This document shows positions 7,997-16,908 of a stretch of DNA of 64,000 nucleotides, one piece after another; the first letter of the stretch is position 1; each line of letters opens with the position of its first letter. A model generated the notes under the pieces. The model was not told the DNA's origin and did not search any database. It saw only the letters and a program-made list of their open reading frames with translations. The translations under genes were made by a program, and so were the position numbers. The stretch is taken from contig NZ_CP051155.1 of NCBI RefSeq assembly GCF_012277275.1, positions 620,001 to 684,000 of the forward strand, given 5' to 3'. The DNA comes from Gephyromycinifex aptenodytis (GTDB lineage Bacteria; Actinomycetota; Actinomycetes; Actinomycetales; Dermatophilaceae).

Positions 7997-8848
7997 ATGG
8001 GGAGACTAACGACACGATCACAGGCATTGCGCATCCACGCGGAGGGCGATGGAGTCACCCGATCTCCTCGGGTGGAGACACTCGCCGTCGAGGAACCCCT
8101 GGAAATCCGGGTCAACGGTCAGTCACTGACCGTGACGATGCGCACTCCTGGCGACGATTTCGATCTTGCGATGGGGTGGCTGCTCTCCGAGCAGGTCATC
8201 AGCCGGGCGGCGCAGGTGGCCACGATGATGCACTGCCTGGACGCGGATGAGTCCGGATCGCCCACCTACAACGTCGTTGACGTCGTGCTGCAACCCGGGG
8301 TGAGCCTGTCCCCAGAGGTCTCGGCACGCCGGGGTTACACCAGCAGTGCCTGCGGCATCTGCGGATCGGCCAGTATCGAGGCGATCACTCGCGGTGGGCG
8401 CCACAACCTGAGCCTGAACCGCACGATGCTCCAGGTGCGGGTGCTGACCACGATGACGGAGCAACTCGAGCAATCCCAGAAGGTCTTCGCCCGTACCGGC
8501 GGCCTGCACGCTGCCGGGTTGTTCACCGTCGAGGGGGAACTGCTGTGCCTGCGCGAAGACGTGGGTCGGCACAATGCCGTCGACAAGGTGATCGGATGGG
8601 CTGGGCGCCAGGACAGGGCCCTGGACGAAACCGTGCTGATGGTCAGTGGGCGGGCTGGTTTCGAACTGGTCCAGAAATCAGTGCTCGCCGGCATCCCGAT
8701 CATGGCGGCTGTCTCGGCACCCTCGAGCCTGGCTGTGGAGTTGGCTAAGGAGACGGGGCTGACACTCATTGCGTTCGTGCGCCCACCACGCCTCACCGTC
8801 TACGCCCACCCCCACCGACTCGACAGTGATGCAAAACACCCCGGATAG
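7997..8848 (+). CDS. fdhD: FdhD sulfurtransferase for formate dehydrogenase maturation
   Basis: FdhD carries sulfur from the cysteine desulfurase to the molybdenum cofactor of formate dehydrogenase. The 283-residue protein has the paired cysteines in SSACGICGSA, the conserved LCLREDVGRHNAVDKVIG block and VSGRAGFELVQKS, all typical of the family. ATG 7997 fits the family N-terminus; the frame is open much further upstream but that region lacks family similarity. The molybdoenzyme itself is not encoded in this window. The upstream 147 nt is shared with the divergent DUF3052 gene. Confidence 0.93.
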   Translation: MGRLTTRSQALRIHAEGDGVTRSPRVETLAVEEPLEIRVNGQSLTVTMRTPGDDFDLAMGWLLSEQVISRAAQVATMMHCLDADESGSPTYNVVDVVLQPGVSLSPEVSARRGYTSSACGICGSASIEAITRGGRHNLSLNRTMLQVRVLTTMTEQLEQSQKVFARTGGLHAAGLFTVEGELLCLREDVGRHNAVDKVIGWAGRQDRALDETVLMVSGRAGFELVQKSVLAGIPIMAAVSAPSSLAVELAKETGLTLIAFVRPPRLTVYAHPHRLDSDAKHPG

Positions 8849-9029
8849 GCGCCGAACGGTCCGGGCCCGGTAGATTGTCACGGAACGGATGCATCGAAAT
8901 CGGCCGGGGATGTCTCCTTCGGCCCCGCTCGTACTTTTCCGTCCCGGTCGGGAAAGATAGGTACGTCGACGCCGGAATGTCGCACCTCGACAGGACGGCC
9001 GGAGATATAGCCCGCAGAGAGGATCCAAC

Positions 9030-11786
9030 GTGCGCCCTGAGAGTGCCGGCCCGATTATCAACGGCCTGCCCAGCCGCTACCCCGACATCGACCCCGAAGA
9101 GACCCAGGAGTGGCGAGCCTCCCTTGACGCGCTCATCGCCGAACACGGCCAGCAGCGCGCGCGCTACATCATGCTCAGCCTGCTAGAGCATTCGCGGGTG
9201 CGGCAGGTGGGGGTCCCCTCCCTGACCACGACCGACTACATCAACACCATCCCGGTCGAACAGGAGCCCTGGTTCCCCGGCGATGAGGACATGGAACGCG
9301 CCTTCCGCCGACTCAACCGTTGGAACGCAGCGGTTCTCGTGCACCGTGCGCAGCGCCCCGGCGTCGGCGTCGGCGGGCACATCTCCACCTACGCCTCAGC
9401 GGCCAGTCTGTACGAGGTCGGCCTCAACCACTTCTTCCGCGGTCAGGACCACCCCGGCGGCGGCGACCAGGTGTTCTTCCAGGGGCACGCCTCCCCCGGC
9501 ATGTACGCCCGGGCCTTCCTCGAGGGCCGGATCAGCGAAGGCCAACTCGACGGCTTCCGCCAGGAGCACAGCCACATCGTCGACGGCCAGCCGTTGGCGC
9601 TGCCGAGCTACCCCCACCCCCGGCTCATGCCGCACTTCTGGCAGTACCCGACGGTCTCGATGGGGCTTGGCCCGCTCAACGCCATCTACCAGGCACAGTT
9701 CAACCGCTACCTGCACAACCGCGGCATCAAGGACACCTCCGAGCAGCACGTCTGGGCCTTCCTGGGCGACGGTGAGATGGATGAGGTCGAAAGCCGCGGC
9801 GCGTTGCAGCTGGCAGCCTTCGAAGAGCTCGACAACCTCACCTTCGTCGTCAACTGCAACCTGCAGCGCTTGGACGGGCCGGTTCGCGGTAACGGCAAGA
9901 TCATCCAGGAGCTCGAAGCCTTCTTCCGCGGTGCCGGCTGGAACGTCATCAAGGTCATCTGGGGTCGTGGCTGGGATGAGCTGCTGGCCGCTGACAGCCA
10001 GGGCGCCCTCGTGCACCTGATGAACAGCACCCCAGATGGTGACTATCAGACCTTCCGGGCCAACGACGGCGCCTTCATTCGAGAGAACTTCTTCGGTCGG
10101 GACCGTCGCGCGCTCAAGCTCGTCGAGAACTGGACCGACGACGACATCTGGTGGAAGCTCAAGCGCGGCGGTCACGACTACCGCAAGGTGCACGCCGCCT
10201 ACGACCGCGCCCTGCGCCACACCGGTCAGCCGACTGTCATCCTGGCCCACACGATCAAGGGCTACACCCTCGGTAAGCACTTCGCCGGGCGCAATGCCAC
10301 CCACCAGATGAAGAAGTTGGCGATCGAGGACCTCAAGGCGCTGCGTGACACGCTGCACATCCCGATCTCCGACGAGCAGCTGGAAGCTGATCCTTATCAG
10401 CCGCCGTACTACCACCCGGGTATGGACGACGAGCGCATCGAATACATGATGGAGCGCCGTGCCAAACTCGGCGGTCCCGTTCCCGAACGCCGCGTCAAGG
10501 CCGAGCACATTCACCTGCCGGACGACTCCGCCTATTCCTCGATCAAAAAGGGATCCGGCAAGCAGCAGGTCGCCACGACGATGGCATTCGTGCGGCTGCT
10601 CAAGGAACTCATGCGCGACAAGGAATTCGGCAAGCGTGTCGTTCCGATCATTCCGGATGAGGCCCGCACCTTCGGCATGGACTCGTTCTTCCCGACGAGC
10701 AAGATCTACAACCCGCACGGGCAGAACTACACCAGCGTCGATGCCGAACTCATGCTGGCGTACAAGGAGTCCCCGCAAGGGCAGATGCTGCACCTGGGCA
10801 TCAACGAGGCGGGCTCGGTGGCGGCTTTCACCGCTGCCGGAACGTCCTACTCCACCCACGGCGAGCCCATGCTGCCGGTGTACGTCTTCTACTCGATGTT
10901 CGGGTTCCAGCGCACCGGCGACGGCATCTGGGCTGCGGCCGACCAGATGGCTCGCGGGTTCCTCATCGGTGCCACGGCGGGTAAGACCACGCTGACCGGT
11001 GAAGGTCTGCAGCACATGGACGGGCACTCCCCGATCCTGGCCGCCACCAACCCCGCCGTGGTCACCTACGACCCGGCATTCGCCTTCGAGATCGCCCACA
11101 TCATGCAAGACGGTCTGGAGCGGATGTACGGGGAAGACCCCGAAGACGTCATCTACTACATCACCGTCTACAACGAGCCGATCCAGCAGCCGGCTGAGCC
11201 GGATGAGGTCGACGTCGAAGGCATCAAGCGCGGCATGTACCTGTTCCGCGCCGGTGAAGGGGCCGAGGAGGGCACGCCTCGCGCGCAGCTCCTTGCCTCC
11301 GGGGTCGGGGTGCCGTGGGCACTGGAAGCCCAGCAGCTCCTCAAGAGCGACTGGGGCGTCGTGGCCGATGTGTGGAGCGTGACCTCCTGGAACGAACTGC
11401 GGCGTGAAGCCATGGCGTGCGATGAGCAGGCGTTCCTGCACCCGGAGGCGGACAAGCGCACCCCGTATGTCACCCGCTGCCTGCACGATCGCCCGGGCCC
11501 GGTTGTGGCCACGAGCGACTACATGCGCCAGGTTCCGGACCAGATCGCCCAGTGGGTCCCCGGCGACTACGCCACGCTGGGGGCGGACGGGTTCGGCTTC
11601 TCCGACACCCGCCAGGCTGCGCGACGCTTCCTGCACATCGACGGCCCCTCGATGGTCGTGCGGACATTGCAGATGCTCGCTGCTCAGGGCGTGATCGATG
11701 AGTCGGTGCCGGATGAGGCCGCCGAGAAGTATCGCCTGCTGGACATCAATGCCGGCTCCTCCGGCAACGCCGGTGGGGAGAGCTGA
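9030..11786 (+). CDS. aceE: Pyruvate dehydrogenase E1 component, homodimeric type
   Basis: This thiamine-diphosphate enzyme decarboxylates pyruvate and transfers the acetyl group to lipoyl-E2, linking glycolysis to the TCA cycle and fatty-acid synthesis. Its 918 residues match the family length. The ThDP motif begins with FLGDGEMDE and ends at the Asn in FVVNCN. The transketolase-like central domain ([13 protein letters not shown]) and the C-terminal domain are intact. It begins at GTG 9030 with AGAGGA 6 nt upstream. In actinobacteria aceE typically neighbours the fab regulator and fabD; here HigBA and a phosphodiesterase gene intervene. A strong terminator follows. Confidence 0.97.
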   Translation: MRPESAGPIINGLPSRYPDIDPEETQEWRASLDALIAEHGQQRARYIMLSLLEHSRVRQVGVPSLTTTDYINTIPVEQEPWFPGDEDMERAFRRLNRWNAAVLVHRAQRPGVGVGGHISTYASAASLYEVGLNHFFRGQDHPGGGDQVFFQGHASPGMYARAFLEGRISEGQLDGFRQEHSHIVDGQPLALPSYPHPRLMPHFWQYPTVSMGLGPLNAIYQAQFNRYLHNRGIKDTSEQHVWAFLGDGEMDEVESRGALQLAAFEELDNLTFVVNCNLQRLDGPVRGNGKIIQELEAFFRGAGWNVIKVIWGRGWDELLAADSQGALVHLMNSTPDGDYQTFRANDGAFIRENFFGRDRRALKLVENWTDDDIWWKLKRGGHDYRKVHAAYDRALRHTGQPTVILAHTIKGYTLGKHFAGRNATHQMKKLAIEDLKALRDTLHIPISDEQLEADPYQPPYYHPGMDDERIEYMMERRAKLGGPVPERRVKAEHIHLPDDSAYSSIKKGSGKQQVATTMAFVRLLKELMRDKEFGKRVVPIIPDEARTFGMDSFFPTSKIYNPHGQNYTSVDAELMLAYKESPQGQMLHLGINEAGSVAAFTAAGTSYSTHGEPMLPVYVFYSMFGFQRTGDGIWAAADQMARGFLIGATAGKTTLTGEGLQHMDGHSPILAATNPAVVTYDPAFAFEIAHIMQDGLERMYGEDPEDVIYYITVYNEPIQQPAEPDEVDVEGIKRGMYLFRAGEGAEEGTPRAQLLASGVGVPWALEAQQLLKSDWGVVADVWSVTSWNELRREAMACDEQAFLHPEADKRTPYVTRCLHDRPGPVVATSDYMRQVPDQIAQWVPGDYATLGADGFGFSDTRQAARRFLHIDGPSMVVRTLQMLAAQGVIDESVPDEAAEKYRLLDINAGSSGNAGGES

Positions 11787-11802
11787 CCCGCTCCCCGTCG
11801 AC

Positions 11803-11840
11803 GCTGTGGCCCCCGCCGGAAATTCGGCGGGGGCCACAGC
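11803..11840 (+). terminator. Rho-independent terminator of aceE
   Basis: A perfect 16-bp stem (11803-11818 with 11825-11840) has a 6-nt loop and is followed by ATTTT. It lies 17 nt after the aceE stop. Confidence 0.9.
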
Positions 11841-11858
11841 ATTTTCGCTGTTCGCGGC

Positions 11859-11909
11859 GATCGGTCGCGGATAGACCGATCTCACATGCGGATATCGGTG
11901 AACATGTGA
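11859..11909. promoter_or_regulatory. Two inverted repeats upstream of higBA (operator candidates)
   Basis: The first repeat is GATCGGTC-N7-GACCGATC at 11859-11881. The second is TCACATG-N14-CATGTGA at 11882-11909, with half-site centres 21 bp apart, about two helical turns. Both lie just upstream of the predicted higB -35 element. Such placement suits an autoregulatory HigA operator; this is inference. Confidence 0.45.
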
Positions 11910-11919
11910 TGGACGACTG

Positions 11920-11948
11920 CTGACTTAATGCCGAAACTGCGCTAGGGT
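11920..11948 (+). promoter_or_regulatory. Predicted sigma-A-type promoter of higBA
   Basis: CTGACT (11920-11925) and TAGGGT (11943-11948) are separated by 17 bp. The -10 lies about 30 nt before the higB GTG. Confidence 0.5.
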
Positions 11949-11977
11949 TGGCCTACAAGGCAGACCTAGGAGTGGGC

Positions 11978-12286
11978 GTGCGCATCGAGTACGAGGATGA
12001 CGAGCTGCGCCGTCTCGCCACCGGGGAGATCCGGAACCTCAAGCGGTGGCCGACCACCGTCACCAAACTGTTCCACCGACGCATCGCCACCATTGCTGCG
12101 GCGACCGACGAGCGCGATCTGCGAGAACTGCGCGCTCTCCACCTGGAACAGCTCAAAGGGCCGCAGCGCAGCGGTCAGTCCTCCATCCGACTCGATCGGC
12201 AGTACCGGCTGATCCTTCGCTTCTACACCGACGACCACGGCAGGGTCACCGTCATCATCGACGGCCTGAACTACCACAAGGGGTGA
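11978..12286 (+). CDS. higB: HigB/RelE-superfamily toxin
   Basis: This small basic protein of 102 residues belongs to the HigB 'killer protein' branch of the RelE/ParE fold; family members are ribosome-dependent mRNA endonucleases. Recognisable parts are the helical N-terminal half and the strand region SSIRLDRQYRLILRF, which supplies basic residues to the active site, and a C-terminal LNYHKG. GTG 11978 is chosen because AGGAG ends 5 nt upstream; the longer frame from TTG 11948 has no site. It is transcribed together with higA, whose ATG begins 6 nt after this stop. Confidence 0.85.
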   Translation: MRIEYEDDELRRLATGEIRNLKRWPTTVTKLFHRRIATIAAATDERDLRELRALHLEQLKGPQRSGQSSIRLDRQYRLILRFYTDDHGRVTVIIDGLNYHKG

Positions 12287-12291
12287 TCACC

Positions 12292-13371
12292 ATGACCAAC
12301 ACTCAGCTCGTAGAGCCGGTTCCACCGGGCGACGTTCTCGCCGAGGAGCTCGAGGCGCGGGAGTGGAGCCAGGCCGACTTTGCGGACATCATCGACCGGC
12401 CCGCCCAGCTCGTGTCCGCCATCGTCGCGGGCAAGAAGTCGATCACGCCCGAGACTGCCACGCAGATTGCTGCCGCTCTCGGCACGAGTGCCCAGATGTG
12501 GCTCAACCTGCAGGACTCCTACGATCTAGCCTTGATGGCGCGAGACCCGGCTGCGCGAGGCAAGCTCGACGAGGTCCGGCTGCGCAGCGAGATGAACGAC
12601 CTCGCGCCCGTTGCCCTCCTGCGCAAGCGCGGCCACCTCCCCGCTGGCACCCTCAGTGAACAGGCCGACGCCCTGTGCCGCCTGCTGCATATCGAAAGCC
12701 TCGACGGCACTCCCCCCTTCGATGCCGCAGCGCGTCGGGGCAACACCGAGGAACCGCCCACACCGACGCAACGAGCTTGGTTCGCCTGTGCTCGAGCGGG
12801 CGCGAGCGCTCGCCCGGTCGACCCCTTCGACCGTGACGGGCTGCGCCACCTAGGCGAGTCCTTGACTACAGCGGTGCAGACGCCCGAGAACTTCGCGGCA
12901 CTCCCGGAGCTCCTGGCGCGTGTCGGCGTGCGGCTGGTGTACGTGGAGGCCTTCCCCGGCAGCAAGATCAGCGGCGTCTCCTTCTTACTCGATGACGACC
13001 CCGGCCAGCCCTGCATCGCGCTCTCCGGGCTCGGTAAACGATTCGACAAGGTGCTCTTCACACTCCTGCACGAGATCGCTCACATCGTCCTCGGCCATGT
13101 CGAGCCCGGTGCGATCATCGTCGACGAGGGTGAGGACGAGTCGAACGATGTCGAGGACGCCGCAAACGAGCTCGCCGGAGCTTGGTGCCTTCCGCTTGTC
13201 ATGAATCCGCCGTCGCAGCCGCGACGCAACTGGGTGCAGGCCGAGGCTCAACGCCAGGGCGTGCACCCCCTCGTCGTCATCGGGCGTCTCCAGCACGAGG
13301 GCATCGTCGACTGGAAGAGCGAGCTCGTTCGCGGCGCACCGCGGGTGGATACCTACCTCGCGCAGTGGTGA
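12292..13371 (+). CDS. higA: HigA antitoxin with fused ImmA/IrrE-type zinc metallopeptidase domain
   Basis: This long antitoxin has 359 residues. Residues about 12-75 form an XRE-family helix-turn-helix typical of HigA (VLAEELEAREWSQADFA, then the QLVSAIVAGKKSITPETA recognition region). The C-terminal half is an ImmA/IrrE (COG2856) domain with the zinc motif HEIAH at about His260-His264 in TLLHEIAHIVLGH. The HTH should autoregulate the operon and bind HigB. The peptidase domain is known from phage and mobile-element repressor systems, where it cleaves a partner repressor. It may therefore sense a signal or trigger release of HigB, but that is inference. The gene is likely acquired by transfer. 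Confidence 0.85.
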   Translation: MTNTQLVEPVPPGDVLAEELEAREWSQADFADIIDRPAQLVSAIVAGKKSITPETATQIAAALGTSAQMWLNLQDSYDLALMARDPAARGKLDEVRLRSEMNDLAPVALLRKRGHLPAGTLSEQADALCRLLHIESLDGTPPFDAAARRGNTEEPPTPTQRAWFACARAGASARPVDPFDRDGLRHLGESLTTAVQTPENFAALPELLARVGVRLVYVEAFPGSKISGVSFLLDDDPGQPCIALSGLGKRFDKVLFTLLHEIAHIVLGHVEPGAIIVDEGEDESNDVEDAANELAGAWCLPLVMNPPSQPRRNWVQAEAQRQGVHPLVVIGRLQHEGIVDWKSELVRGAPRVDTYLAQW

Positions 13372-13495
13372 ACAAGACCAGCTGCCCTCGACGGCCTCGT
13401 GGCGACGCGGCAAGGCTGCTTCACCAGCGAAAAGGCTTGGAGCCTCGATTTGACAGCTGACCACCCCTCCTCGACGCAGTCGGGCGGGGCGTCGC

Positions 13496-14515
13496 TCAGC
13501 CCTGGGCCCAGAACTGCTCGCGGGCCTCGACGCCGGTGTCGGGGTTGTCGGTGAACAGAGCGTCGATCCCCGTCTTGAGGTAAGCAACCTGCTCGGCGAT
13601 CGCGTTGCCGTAGTCGACCGGGTTCGTGCCCGACCAGAAGTTCTTCGCCATGAACATGTTCTCGTTGCGGAACGTCCACGGGATGACCTTGAGTCCGAGG
13701 CGGTGTGCGTCGGACACCAGCGACGTCGGCCTGCCGAGCGTGCCGTCGGCCTGGGCCGGCAGGATCAAGTCCTTCGGCGGGCTGATGCCGTCGACGTACC
13801 GCGTCAGCTCCGTGAGCCCCTTCGGCGACATCCAATACGAGTACCTGCGGGTGTCACCCTGGCAGATCAGGTCGTACGGACCGTCGAGGCGGCCGTTGCC
13901 GGCGAGGAACGTCGAGTTGGCCTCGTACCCCATCGTGCGGACGGCCTTGAGGTTGCTCACCTCGAACGACTGCAGCCACATCGGGGCGGTGCGCCGGTTG
14001 AGGCCGTACATGCTGGTCAAGTCGAGGAACGGCTTCTCCGGGTCGAGGCCCGCGGCGTGGAAGTACGTGGAGTGCTTGATCTCCGGGATGACCCCGATGG
14101 TGCGGCCGTGCTTCTTCGACAGCTTCTCGCGCAGGGCGAGCACCTCCTCGTATGTCGGCACCTGGTAGCGGCCGTCGTAGCGGGTGTTCTGCGGGCGCAC
14201 CTGCGGCAGGCGCTCCTTGGCGCGCAGCGTCTTCAGCTCGGCGAGGGTGAAGTCTTCGGCGAACCAGCCGGTGAGCTCCTGCCCATCGAGCCTCTTGGTC
14301 GTCTTGCGGCCGGCGAACTCGTGGTGCTCGGCGACGTCTGTCGTCCCCGAAATCTCGGGTTCGTGGCGGACGACCAGCACCTGGTCCTTCGTCATCACCA
14401 GGTCCGGCTCGATGTAGTCGGCGCCCATCGCCACAGCCAGCTCGTAGGCGACCAGGGTGTGCTCGGGGCGGTAGCCGGAGGCACCCCGGTGAGCAACGAT
14501 CATCGGGGCAGGCAT
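13496..14515 (-). CDS. Glycerophosphodiester phosphodiesterase (GDPD/GlpQ family)
   Basis: This enzyme hydrolyses deacylated phospholipids to glycerol-3-phosphate and an alcohol. The TIM-barrel family signature is at the N-terminus: MIVAHRGASGYRPEHT with the catalytic His, followed by metal-binding YIEPDLVMTKD and RHEPEISGTTD. EIKHST and a C-terminal DALFTDNPDTG complete the fold. There is no signal peptide in the 339-residue form, so it appears cytosolic, unlike many secreted GlpQ enzymes. ATG 14515 is supported by TATTCT ending 6 nt upstream (leaderless). The gene sits with higBA between aceE and the fab regulator, outside the usual gene order. Confidence 0.9.
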   Translation of the reverse strand: MPAPMIVAHRGASGYRPEHTLVAYELAVAMGADYIEPDLVMTKDQVLVVRHEPEISGTTDVAEHHEFAGRKTTKRLDGQELTGWFAEDFTLAELKTLRAKERLPQVRPQNTRYDGRYQVPTYEEVLALREKLSKKHGRTIGVIPEIKHSTYFHAAGLDPEKPFLDLTSMYGLNRRTAPMWLQSFEVSNLKAVRTMGYEANSTFLAGNGRLDGPYDLICQGDTRRYSYWMSPKGLTELTRYVDGISPPKDLILPAQADGTLGRPTSLVSDAHRLGLKVIPWTFRNENMFMAKNFWSGTNPVDYGNAIAEQVAYLKTGIDALFTDNPDTGVEAREQFWAQG

Positions 14516-14521
14516 TCGAGA

Positions 14522-14527
14522 AGAATA
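14522..14527 (-). promoter_or_regulatory. -10 hexamer of leaderless GDPD transcript
   Basis: On the minus strand the sequence is TATTCT, 6 nt before ATG 14515, and no Shine-Dalgarno is present. Confidence 0.45.
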
Positions 14528-14676
14528 CGCACGCAGGCCCGGGTGCAGTCTCGCCGCACACAGAGGTGCATTGTGGGGGGCGTACAAGGCGAGCAGACCC
14601 GTTCAGCCCTCCGTCGGCGGTAATCTCGGGGGCCAACCATGTCAGGGCAGAGTCGGAGTCGAGTCGAGGAGAGCGC

Positions 14677-15861
14677 ATGGCAGGGCGTACGAGCGAAGCG
14701 ACCATCCAAGTCCTGGAGCGTTCCGCCGGCGCATTGGCCACCGCAGCCCATCAGCATCTGGAGACCACCCTCGACTGGTACCGGGACCTCGAACCGGAAG
14801 ACCGCTCCTGGGTCTCGCTCATCGCCCAAGCTGGCATCCGCTCCTTCATTCGCTGGTGCCGAGACGAGGGTCGCGTGGAGCGAGTCACCGCCGACGTCTT
14901 CGGCAACGCGCCTCGCGACCTCACCCGCTCGATCACGCTGACCCAAACGCTGGATCTGGTTCGGGGCGTGGTCGACGCGGTGGAAGGTCGCGTCGGCGAC
15001 ATCGCCGCTCCTGGCGAAGAAGCCGAACTCGCGCTTACGGTTCTTCGGTACTCGCGTGAGATCGCCTTTGCTGCGGCACAGTTGTACGCCGACGCGGCTG
15101 AGGAACGCGGCGCCTGGGACGCCCGCTTGGAGTCGCTCGTCGTCGATGCTGTGCTGCGCGGAGAAGCAGACGACGAGGTGACACTGCGCGCCACAGCACT
15201 CGGATGGGCCCAGACCTCACCGGTTCTCGTGGTTGTCGGCCGATCCCCTGAACGCGCTGACGTCGAAGTCGAAGCGCTGCGCCGCACCGCCACCAGGGCC
15301 GGTTGGGAACCGCTCATCGCTGTGCAGGGCAGCCGCCTGGTCGCCATTCTCGGCGGCGAGAACGTCACGCAGGCGCCCGCGCTCATCGCCGGGCACTTCG
15401 GTGAAGGGCCGGTCGTCGTCGGTCCCACTGTGCCCCGACTGTTCGCCGCCGGGCGATCCGCGCGCGCCGCACTGACCGGGTTCCAAGCGGCCCCGGCCTG
15501 GGACGAGGCGCCACGTATCGTTCACGCGGACGACTTGCTACCTGAGCGGGTCCTCATCGGCGATCGGCCAGCCCGGTCCCAACTCGTCGAGCGCATTCAT
15601 ACGCCGCTGTCGAGCGCGGGCGGGTCATTGCTGGAGACCGCGTCCGCTTATCTGGCCTCCGGGCGTTCTCTCGAAGCGACCGCTCGGGCGCTGTTCTGCC
15701 ACCCCAACACTGTCCGCTATCGCCTAGGACGTATCGCCGATGTCACCGGGTATGACCTCACCCGCCCGCGCGATGCGCACGTCGTGACCATCGCACTGTC
15801 GTTAGGGCGCCTGCTCAACAGCTCACGTCGCTGGCGAACGTCCCAGTATTCGGACGAATGA
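14677..15861 (+). CDS. PucR-family transcriptional regulator of fatty-acid synthesis (FasR-like)
   Basis: This regulator of 394 residues lies directly upstream of fabD, the same position as Streptomyces coelicolor FasR, which activates the fabDHFacpP operon. The C-terminal helix-turn-helix of the PucR/HTH_30 type is clear: LLETASAYLASGRSLEATA followed by ALFCHPNTVRYRLGRI. The middle region resembles the GGDEF-like domain found in this family, without catalytic motifs. It starts at ATG 14677 with GAGGAGAG a few nt upstream. The regulator role is inferred from family and position. A 114-nt gap to fabD should hold the target site. Confidence 0.87.
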   Translation: MAGRTSEATIQVLERSAGALATAAHQHLETTLDWYRDLEPEDRSWVSLIAQAGIRSFIRWCRDEGRVERVTADVFGNAPRDLTRSITLTQTLDLVRGVVDAVEGRVGDIAAPGEEAELALTVLRYSREIAFAAAQLYADAAEERGAWDARLESLVVDAVLRGEADDEVTLRATALGWAQTSPVLVVVGRSPERADVEVEALRRTATRAGWEPLIAVQGSRLVAILGGENVTQAPALIAGHFGEGPVVVGPTVPRLFAAGRSARAALTGFQAAPAWDEAPRIVHADDLLPERVLIGDRPARSQLVERIHTPLSSAGGSLLETASAYLASGRSLEATARALFCHPNTVRYRLGRIADVTGYDLTRPRDAHVVTIALSLGRLLNSSRRWRTSQYSDE

Positions 15862-15975
15862 CCGAGTCTCCCGTCCTAGCGCCTCCTCTTTTAGAGGGTT
15901 TCTACAAAATGCTTCGCATCTGTTGTGCCATTTCGGAGAGGCGCGCCCCCGGATCCATACGTCAGGGTGAGAGGC

Positions 15976-16908
15976 GTGCTCGTCATCGTCTGCCCAGGAC
16001 AGGGCTCCCAAGTCCCAGGTCTCCTAACGCCGTGGCTCGAACTGCCCGGCATGAACGAACGTATCGACGCGTTTGCCGCCGCTTGCGGGACGGACTTGCG
16101 CGCGCACGGCACCACCTCGGACGAACAGACCATCCGCGACACCGCCGTCGCCCAGCCGCTTATCGTCGCCAGCGGCCTGTTGGCCCTGCAGGCAATCTTC
16201 GAGTCGGTACCGCCGCTGCCCGGCGTAGCCGCGATCTCGGGGCACTCGGTCGGCGAGATCACGGCTGCGGCTGCGGCCGGAGTCCTGACCCCGGAACAGG
16301 CGATGTCCTTCGTCGGGGTGCGCGGCCGGGAGATGGCCAAGGCCAGCGCCGCTCACCCGACGGGGATGAGCGCAGTGCTCGGTGGTGCACCTGAAGAGGT
16401 CTTCGCGGCCATCGAATCGCACGGCCTCACCCCGGCTAACGTCAACGGTGCCGGCCAGGTCGTCGCCGCCGGTGACCTGGACGCCTTGGCGGCCCTGGCG
16501 GAGAACCCACCGGCCAAGGCCCGCGTCCGCGCCCTGGCAGTGGCCGGCGCTTTCCACACCCACTACATGGCAAGCGCCCAGGAGGCGCTTATGCAGGAGG
16601 CGCGCCAGCTCCAGCCCAGCCGGCCCCAGTTGCCGCTGATATCCAATGCGGACGGCAACGTGCTGGAGGACGGCGAGACGGCCCTGGAGCGCTTGGTCGC
16701 TCAAGTCTGCAGCCCGGTGCGCTGGGACCTGTGCATGGAGCAGTTCGCCACGCTCGGCGTCACCGGAGTCCTGGAACTGATTCCCTCGGGAACCCTGGTG
16801 GGACTGGCAAAGCGGGCGCTCAAGGGCGTCGACCGGTTCGCTGTGGAGGGGCCGGACTCCCTGGAGGCGGCCCGCGCCTTCATCGACGCCCACCGGGACG
16901 GCGCATGA
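15976..16908 (+). CDS. fabD: Malonyl-CoA:ACP transacylase
   Basis: FabD loads malonyl groups onto acyl carrier protein for type II fatty-acid synthesis. The 310-residue chain begins with VLVIVCPGQGSQ, has the nucleophile motif GHSVGE (Ser91) and the conserved His in GAFHTHYM. GTG 15976 gives the family N-terminus; CAGGGT ends 7 nt upstream and GAGAGG is too close to act as a normal ribosome site, so the start may be leaderless. The stop overlaps fabH by 4 bp (ATGA). Confidence 0.95.
   Translation: MLVIVCPGQGSQVPGLLTPWLELPGMNERIDAFAAACGTDLRAHGTTSDEQTIRDTAVAQPLIVASGLLALQAIFESVPPLPGVAAISGHSVGEITAAAAAGVLTPEQAMSFVGVRGREMAKASAAHPTGMSAVLGGAPEEVFAAIESHGLTPANVNGAGQVVAAGDLDALAALAENPPAKARVRALAVAGAFHTHYMASAQEALMQEARQLQPSRPQLPLISNADGNVLEDGETALERLVAQVCSPVRWDLCMEQFATLGVTGVLELIPSGTLVGLAKRALKGVDRFAVEGPDSLEAARAFIDAHRDGA

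Noticed and set aside
9396-11885. 829-codon open frame antisense to aceE
   Set aside because: It is a shadow of the GC-rich aceE frame; the sense strand encodes an unambiguous pyruvate dehydrogenase.
13372-13495. Possible gene continuing after higA
   Set aside because: Only shadow frames without ribosome sites or motifs; treated as plain intergenic sequence.
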